Source of the DNA: Clostridia bacterium
GTDB lineage: Bacteria; Bacillota; Clostridia; Oscillospirales; Acutalibacteraceae
Direction of reading: 5' to 3'
Assembly: GCA_017534365.1 (NCBI GenBank)
Contig: JAFWCS010000117.1
Coordinates: forward strand, 1 to 6,404
Length of the DNA: 6,404 nucleotides
Shown: in pieces, positions 1 through 5,450 of the stretch
Layout: each line of letters begins with the position of its first letter
Position numbering within the stretch: position 1 is the stretch's first letter
Notes under the pieces: generated by a model
What the model was told of the DNA's origin: nothing
Database searches by the model: none
The model's input: the letters and a program-made list of their open reading frames with translations, nothing else
Made by a program: the position numbers and the translations under genes

Positions 1-1
1 G

Positions 2-643
2 GCACATGACTGGCAGACAGACCTGATCCTTGCTATCGGCCCGAGAGCGACAACGGACACATCCGCGTCGGTCCATACGGAAGAAGGCGTGCGCATGGGC
101 TACCGCCTGCGCGGGCAGGAGCAGATCGTGCGTGCGATCGAGGACGTCAAGCGCGCCGACCGTCTCGGCTGCCACGGCTTTCTCGTTTATGACGAGGGCT
201 GCCTGTGGATCCTCAATGAGATGCGCAAGGCCGGCGAGATCTCCGCGGACTGCCACTTCAAGCTCTCCGCGCATGCTGGTCACGGCAACCCCTGCGCCGC
301 AAAGCTGCTCGAGAATATCGGCGCGGATTCCCTCAATCCCGTGCGCGATATCCAGCTGCAGATGATGGCGGCGCTGCGCCAGGCGATCGATATCCCGCTG
401 GATCTGCATACAGAGAATCCGAAGTCCACCGGCGGTTTCATCCGTCACTACGAGGTGCCGGAGATGATCCGCGTCGCCGCCCCGATCTATCTCAAGACCG
501 GCGGCTCCGTCGCCCAGACCCACAGCTGGGACAGTACGGTGGACGACGCGAAGAAGCGCGCGAAGCAGTGCGTGCTTGTCAAGCGCATGATCGACGAGTA
601 TTATCCGGAGGCGGTCTGGAGCCCCCGCGGAAGTCTGAAATAA
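2..643 (+). CDS. C-terminal part of a probable TIM-barrel protein (peptidase U32-like), 5' end cut by window
   Basis: The reading frame is open to the left edge and ends at TAA (641-643), giving about 213 visible residues; the true start lies outside. A GTG at 89 is in frame, but protein-like sequence continues upstream of it (AHDWQTDLILAIGPRATTD...), so it is probably not the start. The visible part alternates helices with short hydrophobic strands ending in conserved-looking turns: HGFLVYDEG, FKLSAHAGHGNP, GADSLNPVRD, IPLDLHTENP, and RVAAPIYLKTGG. This fits the C-terminal half of a TIM barrel. The HAGHGNP and NPVRD turns resemble proteins annotated as U32-family peptidases, but that match is from memory and not certain. 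No signal peptide or membrane segment is visible. It is followed 15 bases later by the dehydrogenase gene, so it probably belongs to the same operon. Function unknown; an aldolase-like or other barrel enzyme is equally possible. Confidence 0.55.
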   Translation, partial: AHDWQTDLILAIGPRATTDTSASVHTEEGVRMGYRLRGQEQIVRAIEDVKRADRLGCHGFLVYDEGCLWILNEMRKAGEISADCHFKLSAHAGHGNPCAAKLLENIGADSLNPVRDIQLQMMAALRQAIDIPLDLHTENPKSTGGFIRHYEVPEMIRVAAPIYLKTGGSVAQTHSWDSTVDDAKKRAKQCVLVKRMIDEYYPEAVWSPRGSLK

Positions 644-658
644 ACGGGAGGCGGTACG

Positions 659-1702
659 ATGCTGATTACGGTTTCGAGCGTGAAAACGACGGTCCTGCAG
701 TCGCTGGCAGCCGTAGGCGTGCGGGAGGAGGATGCCGCGATCATCCTGGATACGATCCTCTTTGCAAATCAGCGCGGCGTTGCGACACACGGAATCGGCA
801 GACTGCCGCTGTATGTCAAAAAAATCAAGTCCGGTCATTTCGATCCTGCCTGCAGGGTGGAAACTGTTTCGGATTCTATGGGCACAGCTGTGCTTGACGC
901 GCATAACGGCTTCGGTCAGGTCGCCGCGTACAAAGCGACGAAGCTCGCGATTGCGAAGGCAAAGGAATACGGCGTCGCTGTCGTCGGTGTGCGCAACAGC
1001 AATAATTTCGGCGCGGCGGGCTATTTCGGCGATCTGGCCGCCCGGGAAGGCATGGCCGCGATGATCTATGCGAATGCTGCGCCGGCCATTGCGCCGACCG
1101 GCGGCACGAAAACGATCTTCGGCACCAACCCGATCTGCTATGCGTTCCCCTGCGGCGCGGGGGAGGATCCGATCCTGCTGGATATGGCCACGACCGTGGC
1201 CGCCAGAGGCAAGATCCGACTGGCCGCAAAAAACGGCGAGAAGATCCCCGCGGACTGGGCGACCGGCCCGGATGGCGCGCCGACGGACGATCCGAACGAA
1301 GCGCTCAAGGGCGCACTCCTGCCGATCGGCGGCTATAAAGGCTACGGGCTTTCAATGTTTGTGGATCTGCTGGCCGGCATGCTGACCGGCTCCGCGTATG
1401 GCGGAGGGGTAAAGAATCTGAGCAAAATGGACGCCGATTCCCGCAACGGCCATCTGTTCGTCGTGATCGACACGCAGCGGTTTCTCCCCCCGGAGACGCT
1501 GAAAGCTGCGACGGAGCAGTTCAGAAGCAGCGTGAAGGCCTGCGGGCCGGAGGGCAGAATCTTCCTGCCGGGCGAGATTGAGTATCTTTGCCGTGAAAAG
1601 CATCAGGACGCGGTCGAGATCAGCGAAAAACAGTATCAGGAGCTCGCGGAGCTGACCCGCGCGCTCGGCGTGCAGGCAGCGCCGGAGCCCGTTGAGGTAT
1701 GA
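659..1702 (+). CDS. Ldh-type (malate/L-lactate dehydrogenase family 2) oxidoreductase
   Basis: A 347-residue protein, full length for this family (about 330-360). The family reduces 2-oxoacids, or oxidises 2-hydroxyacids, with NAD(P)H in the cytoplasm; members include malate, ureidoglycolate, sulfolactate and 2,3-diketogulonate dehydrogenases. Landmarks: the active-site block ATHGIGRLPLY (Thr43, His44, Arg48, Tyr52), the RNSNNFGAAGYF segment (112-123), the nucleotide-binding stretch GTKTIFGTNPICYAFP (149-164), LLDMATT with Asp175, ARGKIRLAAKNGEKIP (182-197) and GGYKGYGLSMFVD (224-236). The ATG at 659 is supported by GGGAGG at 646-651 with 7 bases of spacing. One oddity: position 116, normally His in the NSxHFG motif, is Asn here. 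The substrate cannot be read from sequence; the lyase and hydratase next door point to a malate-like or other hydroxy-dicarboxylate, which is inference. Family call is secure, substrate open. Confidence 0.93.
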   Translation: MLITVSSVKTTVLQSLAAVGVREEDAAIILDTILFANQRGVATHGIGRLPLYVKKIKSGHFDPACRVETVSDSMGTAVLDAHNGFGQVAAYKATKLAIAKAKEYGVAVVGVRNSNNFGAAGYFGDLAAREGMAAMIYANAAPAIAPTGGTKTIFGTNPICYAFPCGAGEDPILLDMATTVAARGKIRLAAKNGEKIPADWATGPDGAPTDDPNEALKGALLPIGGYKGYGLSMFVDLLAGMLTGSAYGGGVKNLSKMDADSRNGHLFVVIDTQRFLPPETLKAATEQFRSSVKACGPEGRIFLPGEIEYLCREKHQDAVEISEKQYQELAELTRALGVQAAPEPVEV

Positions 1703-1735
1703 CGCGCCTGCGTCGGAGAAAAAGGAGAACCATCC

Positions 1736-2875
1736 ATGCGACATCATCTTTACAACCCGGATTTCAAGTTTGTCAGGGATCCTGTAGAGTTCAATAAATA
1801 TACGGACAGAAACGTCCTGCAATACTGCCTGGGCGCCACGATGTATATGCCCGGGCACCGGGATTTCACCGAAGCGATCCTCACGCGCAAATATCCAGGC
1901 CTGACCTCGATGGTCATGTGCTTCGAGGATGCCTGCAAGGCGGAGGACGTGCCGCGCGCGGAGCAGAACAGCATCCACATGCTGGATATCCTCGCGGAAA
2001 AGATGGAAAGCGGGGAGATCACCTATGCGGATCTGCCGCTGCTGATCTTCCGCGTGCGCAATATCGAGCAGTTCCGGCATTTCTCCGCCATGCTCAGGCC
2101 GGAACATATCAAGGTGATCACCGGCTTTAATTTCCCGAAGTTCAATTCGGAAAACGGAGCGGCCTATTTTGCCCATCTGAAGACGCTGAACGAAAAGTTC
2201 GGCGAGATCCTCTACGGGATGCCGATCATTGAGGACCGCACCGTCGCGTTCAAGGAAACGCGGATGGAGCAGCTGCTCGGGATCAAAGCGATCCTGGACC
2301 GTTACAAAGAGCTGGTCCTGAACGTCCGGGTCGGCGCAACGGATTTCTCCGCCTGCTTCGGCGCACGGCGCGATGTGGAATATACGATCTACGACATCAT
2401 GATCGTCAGCGATATCCTGCTGGATATTCTGAATCTCTTCTCTCGGGACGGAGATTATGTTGTATCCGGCCCCGTCTGGGAATATTTCAAGGTCAAGAAA
2501 GAAATGCGGTTTTCCGAGCTGCCGAAGATCAATATCCAGGAGTCCCTGATGAAGCGGGAGCCGCTGGTCAGCCCCGAGGTGGACGGCCTGATGCGCGAGC
2601 TGATCCTGGACAAGGCCAACGGTTTCATCGGCAAAACGATTATTCACCCCAGCCACATCAACTTCGTCAACGGCATTCTTGCCGTGACGCGGGAGGAATA
2701 TGAGGACGCGGTGCAGGTGCTTGCCACCTCCGGCGGCGTCGTCAAGAGCAGCAACGCGAATAAAATGAATGAGATCGGGCCGCACCGCCTCTGGGCGGAG
2801 AAGCTGGTCGCCAGAGCGGAGGCCTACGGCGTGATCGAGAATAAACAAAGCTATCTTGAGCTGTTCGGCAGCTGA
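1736..2875 (+). CDS. HpcH/HpaI aldolase/citrate lyase-like C-C bond lyase (ter-operon type TIM barrel)
   Basis: A 379-residue cytoplasmic TIM-barrel lyase, longer than classic CitE (about 290). It would cleave or form a C-C bond next to a carboxylate, with Mg2+. Motifs in order: LGATMYMPG (32-40), the first acidic pair in MCFEDA (61-66), FRVR with Arg108 or Arg106 as the phosphate/carboxylate Arg candidate, GFNFPKF (130-136), MPIIED with Glu166, GATDF with Asp203 (the likely metal pair, by analogy with CitE), SGPVWEYF (244-251), GKTIIHPSH (299-307) and NKMNE..PHRLWAE (342-355). The GATMYMP, GKTIIHPSH and NKMNE blocks match the subgroup (Pfam C-C_Bond_Lyase, as I recall it) found in ter stress-response biosynthetic operons beside ATP-grasp and phosphoribosyltransferase genes. 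No Ter protein or phosphoribosyltransferase is in this window, but ATP-grasps are. The ATG is preceded by AAAGGAG (1721-1727) at 8 bases. Substrate unknown. Confidence 0.9.
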   Translation: MRHHLYNPDFKFVRDPVEFNKYTDRNVLQYCLGATMYMPGHRDFTEAILTRKYPGLTSMVMCFEDACKAEDVPRAEQNSIHMLDILAEKMESGEITYADLPLLIFRVRNIEQFRHFSAMLRPEHIKVITGFNFPKFNSENGAAYFAHLKTLNEKFGEILYGMPIIEDRTVAFKETRMEQLLGIKAILDRYKELVLNVRVGATDFSACFGARRDVEYTIYDIMIVSDILLDILNLFSRDGDYVVSGPVWEYFKVKKEMRFSELPKINIQESLMKREPLVSPEVDGLMRELILDKANGFIGKTIIHPSHINFVNGILAVTREEYEDAVQVLATSGGVVKSSNANKMNEIGPHRLWAEKLVARAEAYGVIENKQSYLELFGS

Positions 2876-2884
2876 AGATTTCAT

Positions 2885-2890
2885 GGAAAG
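2885..2890 (+). promoter_or_regulatory. Weak ribosome binding site for the hydratase beta gene
   Basis: GGAAAG lies 10 bases before the ATG at 2901. It is weak compared with the AAGGAGG-type sites elsewhere in the block. Alternative in-frame starts exist upstream (ATG at 2883, another inside the lyase gene near 2856). The family almost always begins close to the I-x-LTTP motif, which favours 2901. Expression may depend on coupling to the upstream lyase gene, which stops 25 bases earlier. Confidence 0.4.
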
Positions 2891-2900
2891 CGGAAACGAT

Positions 2901-3407
2901 ATGATCCAATTAACGACCCCAATTTCAGAAGCCGCCGCCGCGGCGCTGCAGGTCGGCGATACGGTTGAGATCAGCGGCTGGATCCTCTGCGGGCGCGACG
3001 CCGTTCTGCCGAAGGTGCTGCGCATGATCGAGGACGGCAACGCGCAGGCGCTCGGCGTGGATCTGCGCGGGCAGGTGATCTTTCACACGGCCGTCAGCCC
3101 TGCCGGCGTCGGGCCGACCAGCTCCAACAAGCTGGAGATTGAAAGCTCCATCGCGCCGCTGTCTGCCGCCGGGATCAAGCTCCATCTCGGCAAGGGCGCG
3201 CTGCGTCCGGAGACGATCGAGGCGCTGGACCGCTGCAACGCGGTCTATGCGGTGATCCCGCCCGTGACGGCGCTGCTCGGCGCAAAGACTGCCGAAACGC
3301 GGGTCGTCGCCTTTCCGGAGCTCGGCATGGAGGCGCTGCATCTGATCAAAGTCGACCGGTATCCGGCGATCATCGGCGCGGCGCACGGGAGGAGCATCTA
3401 TGACTGA
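2901..3407 (+). CDS. Class I fumarase/tartrate dehydratase-like hydro-lyase, beta (C-terminal) subunit
   Basis: A 168-residue protein from ATG 2901, slightly shorter than typical beta subunits such as TtdB (about 200). It forms the swivelling domain that completes the active site of Fe-S hydro-lyases, which add or remove water on dicarboxylates. Visible motifs: MIQLTTPIS (1-9), KVGD-like QVGDTVEISG (17-26), GRDAVLPKVL (31-40), GPTSSNKLE (71-79), LGKGA (96-100), FPELGMEA (138-145) and YPAIIGAAHGRSIY (154-167). The family signatures are altered: RDxxH(x)R has Leu-Pro in place of His-x, and GPTTSxRM(D/E) reads GPTSSNKLE, so Arg becomes Lys. It overlaps the alpha gene by 8 bases (3400-3407), which implies translational coupling and equal synthesis of the two subunits. 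Placing beta before alpha is the reverse of ttdA-ttdB. The fold call is firm; activity on fumarate itself is doubtful. Confidence 0.87.
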   Translation: MIQLTTPISEAAAAALQVGDTVEISGWILCGRDAVLPKVLRMIEDGNAQALGVDLRGQVIFHTAVSPAGVGPTSSNKLEIESSIAPLSAAGIKLHLGKGALRPETIEALDRCNAVYAVIPPVTALLGAKTAETRVVAFPELGMEALHLIKVDRYPAIIGAAHGRSIYD

Positions 3408-4257
3408 GAAGTATGACGAGATCGTTGCCCGCGTGAGCGATACGCTGGTCGAGGCGGGCAGCACGTTTCGTGAAGATAAAAAGGACGCTTACCGGCGCGC
3501 GATCGCCGGGGAGCGGAATGAACAGGCAAAATGGGTGCTGGATACGATCCTTGCCAACGCGGAGGCCGCGGAAACGAACCGCAGCCCGCTCTGCGACGAC
3601 ACGGGGATCCCGCATCTTTTGCTGGAGGTCGGCGAAGACTGCGCTGTGACCGGCAGGCTGCTCGATGCGATCCGCGCGGGCGTTGCCGAAGGGCTGCGCA
3701 GGCTGCCGGGCAGACCCATGGGGATCATGGGAGACGATCATCAGAGGATCGATCAGAGCGGCGGCCTGGATCCGGATCCTGCGGGCGTGGAACCCGCGCC
3801 GATCCTGCTGCGCCGCTGCAAGGAGAACGTGATCCGTCTGCACATCCTGATGTTCGGCGGCGGCCCTGCGATCCGCGGAAAGACCTACCGCGTCTTTCAT
3901 AAGCACAGCACGCAGGTCGTGCTCGATGAGATCGTCAGCTGGGCGACGGAAAGCGTCGCGCAGCTCGGCTGCTCCCCCTGCACGCTGGCGGTCGGCGTCG
4001 GCCGGTCGCATTTTGAGGCTGCAAGCCTGATGCTGCAGGCGCAGGCGGACGGCAGATATGACGTGCAGTCCGCGATGGAGAAAGAAATCACAGACCGCGT
4101 CAACGCGGCGAATATCGGGCCGCTCGGCCTGCACGGCGATACGAGCGTGCTTGCGACCTTCCTGAAGGTCGGGCCGCAAAGAGCCAGCGGCGTGCGGATC
4201 GTCTGCATGCGGCCGGCCTGCTGCTTCGAGCCGCGCATCGCTACGGTGGAATTATAA
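3400..4257 (+). CDS. Class I fumarase/tartrate dehydratase-like hydro-lyase, alpha (Fe-S) subunit
   Basis: A 285-residue protein, the usual length for a separate alpha subunit (about 280-300). This subunit carries the oxygen-sensitive [4Fe-4S] cluster whose open iron binds the substrate; it should act with the beta subunit encoded just upstream. The three expected ligand cysteines are present: Cys65 in PLCDDTG (family PLCQDTG), Cys194 in GCSPC (family GxxPC) and Cys269 in VRIVCMRPACC (family NxNCHAxRH). Other family marks are FGGGPAIRGKTY (152-163; family KGGGSEN), VGVGRSHFEAA (198-208; family VGIGGTFEKAA) and NIGPLGLHGDTSVLA (238-252). The GGGSEN and NCHAxRH blocks are divergent, and extra cysteines occur at 191, 274 and 275. 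The ATG at 3400 has GGGAGGAG (3388-3394 region) inside the beta gene as its binding site. Class I hydro-lyase is clear; the substrate is probably not plain fumarate, by inference. Confidence 0.88.
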   Translation: MTEKYDEIVARVSDTLVEAGSTFREDKKDAYRRAIAGERNEQAKWVLDTILANAEAAETNRSPLCDDTGIPHLLLEVGEDCAVTGRLLDAIRAGVAEGLRRLPGRPMGIMGDDHQRIDQSGGLDPDPAGVEPAPILLRRCKENVIRLHILMFGGGPAIRGKTYRVFHKHSTQVVLDEIVSWATESVAQLGCSPCTLAVGVGRSHFEAASLMLQAQADGRYDVQSAMEKEITDRVNAANIGPLGLHGDTSVLATFLKVGPQRASGVRIVCMRPACCFEPRIATVEL

Positions 4258-4261
4258 ACGC

Positions 4262-4268
4262 AAGGAGG
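4262..4268 (+). promoter_or_regulatory. Strong ribosome binding site that fixes a GTG start
   Basis: AAGGAGG sits 8 bases before the GTG at 4277. This near-perfect anti-16S match selects GTG as the start of the first ATP-grasp gene; the next in-frame ATG is well inside the conserved N-terminal region. Confidence 0.8.
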
Positions 4269-4276
4269 AAGACACG

Positions 4277-5404
4277 GTGAAAAGCATTCGGATCACGGAG
4301 GATCCCAAAGAGATGGTGGCGATCGCCAAAGAGATCGTCGAAGGAATGAAGGAGAAATACGACGCCGGTATGATGAAGATCGTCAAGGACGACGTTCAGA
4401 AACGATTTCCGGAGATGCCGGAGGATCAGCTGATGGAGCTGGTCTACATCACCATTTACCAATACTGGGTATACGGCGTGTCGACGGACGAGTATTTCTA
4501 TTATGATTTTGCAAATAAGACCCGCGAAGAAAAGCTGGAATATATGACCTACCGGCTGCGGTTGCTTTATGGCCAGCACCTCAACCGGAAGGATATGACG
4601 CACCTGCTGACCAACAAATTCGAGACGTATAACTACTTCAAAGAGCAATATCTGCGTGACGTGATCCTCTGCAGCGCCGAAGACGACTTTGATGCGTTCC
4701 TCGCATTCACGCAGAAGCATCCGGAGTTTGTTGTCAAGCCGGTGGATCTGAGCGGCGGCAGAGGCGTTCACAAGGCGAGCGTTGCCGGTATGAACGAGGC
4801 GGAGAAGAAACAGTGTTTCCTCCGGCTGCTGCAGGAAGGTATCGACAACAAGGCGAAGTATCTGCGCGGCTTTGACGCCTCCGTGATTCTCGAGGAGCTG
4901 ATCGACCAGAACGAAGAAATGGCTGCTTTTAATCCGGCTTCTGTCAACGGCGTGCGGCTCGTGACGGTCCTGCGGGGCGATGAGGTCACGCCGTATGAAG
5001 CATGGATGAAGATCGGCCGCGGCGGGCATTTCCTCGCCAGCGCTGTCTTCGGAACGATGGATGCCGGCATTGACATGAAAACCGGCGTCATCAATACGCC
5101 GGGCTTTACGGAGATGGGCGAGTGCTATGCCGCGCATCCGGATAACGGCCTGCCGATCGTCGGCTTCCAGATCCCGCAGTGGCAGGAGCTGCTTGCGCTT
5201 GCCGAGGAGTGCGCGCTGAAAATGCCGTTTTTTCACTACGTGGGCTGGGACTTCGTGCTGTCGAAAAAAGGCTGGTGCATTATGGAAGTCAATCAATGCA
5301 GCGACTTCATGTGGCAGCTATACAGACAGCGCGGCATGAAGAAAGAGTTTGAGGATCTGATCGGCTGGAAGTTTGACAAGGAATTCTGGTGGCAGGGGCT
5401 TTGA
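4277..5404 (+). CDS. ATP-grasp ligase, sugar-transfer-associated type (first copy)
   Basis: A 375-residue cytoplasmic protein starting at GTG. ATP-grasp enzymes form an acyl-phosphate from a carboxylate and ATP and pass it to an amine, hydroxyl or thiol. Order of parts: an N-terminal helical region (1-110) with the aromatic YQYWVYGVSTDEYFYY; LTNKFETYNYF (111-121); FVVKP with the ATP-binding Lys154; the glycine loop SGGRGVHK (159-166); VILEELI (203-209) with hinge Glu206/Glu207; NPASVNGVRLVTV (219-231); AWMKIGRGG (242-250); and the C-terminal catalytic block GWDFVLSKKGWCIMEVNQCSD (323-343), where Glu337 and Asn339 should bind Mg-ATP. All key ATP-grasp elements are present, so it is probably active. 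It follows the hydratase alpha gene by 19 bases and precedes a paralogue. The family name comes from frequent neighbourhood with glycosyltransferase genes, none of which is seen here. The acid and its acceptor are unknown. Confidence 0.87.
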   Translation: MKSIRITEDPKEMVAIAKEIVEGMKEKYDAGMMKIVKDDVQKRFPEMPEDQLMELVYITIYQYWVYGVSTDEYFYYDFANKTREEKLEYMTYRLRLLYGQHLNRKDMTHLLTNKFETYNYFKEQYLRDVILCSAEDDFDAFLAFTQKHPEFVVKPVDLSGGRGVHKASVAGMNEAEKKQCFLRLLQEGIDNKAKYLRGFDASVILEELIDQNEEMAAFNPASVNGVRLVTVLRGDEVTPYEAWMKIGRGGHFLASAVFGTMDAGIDMKTGVINTPGFTEMGECYAAHPDNGLPIVGFQIPQWQELLALAEECALKMPFFHYVGWDFVLSKKGWCIMEVNQCSDFMWQLYRQRGMKKEFEDLIGWKFDKEFWWQGL

Positions 5405-5434
5405 TCGAACGGCTTTATGCCGATCTGAAACAGA

Positions 5435-5441
5435 AGGGGAG
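5435..5441 (+). promoter_or_regulatory. Ribosome binding site choosing the ATG at 5451
   Basis: AGGGGAG lies 9 bases before ATG 5451. The frame is open further upstream (in-frame ATG at 5373, inside the preceding gene). The added residues there do not resemble the paralogue, whose N-terminus (MKSIRITEDPKE) lines up with MIRDYLIITDDPKK from 5451. Confidence 0.65.
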
Positions 5442-5450
5442 AAAGCAACG

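Noticed and set aside
2883..2900. Upstream ATG start (2883) for the hydratase beta subunit
   Set aside because: It would add six residues (MESGND) before the family-typical start near I-x-LTTP and has no better ribosome binding site than ATG 2901, although it cannot be fully excluded.
1352..3040. Long open frame on the minus strand (562 codons) opposite the dehydrogenase, lyase and hydratase beta genes
   Set aside because: It lies antisense to three well-supported genes, crosses their boundaries, has no recognisable domain and no good start signal. It is a by-product of GC-rich codon use on the plus strand.
2901..4257. Reading the two-part hydratase as the housekeeping TCA-cycle fumarase
   Set aside because: Gene order is reversed, motif residues are changed in both parts, and the neighbours are lyase and ATP-grasp genes and not TCA genes.
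4241..5296. Minus-strand open frame of 351 codons opposite the first ATP-grasp gene
   Set aside because: Mirror of the real coding frame; its composition is rich in His, Leu and Arg and no family motif is visible.
5403..5425. Small inverted repeat between the two ATP-grasp genes (CGGC-TTTAT-GCCG, with outer GAT/ATC)
   Set aside because: The main stem is only 4 base pairs and the outer 3 pairs are separated by a bulge. There is no T-tract after it and translation of the next gene starts close by, so it is not a convincing terminator.
5373..5450. Upstream ATG start (5373) for the second ATP-grasp
   Set aside because: It lies inside the preceding gene, adds residues unlike the paralogue, and the good binding site is placed for ATG 5451.
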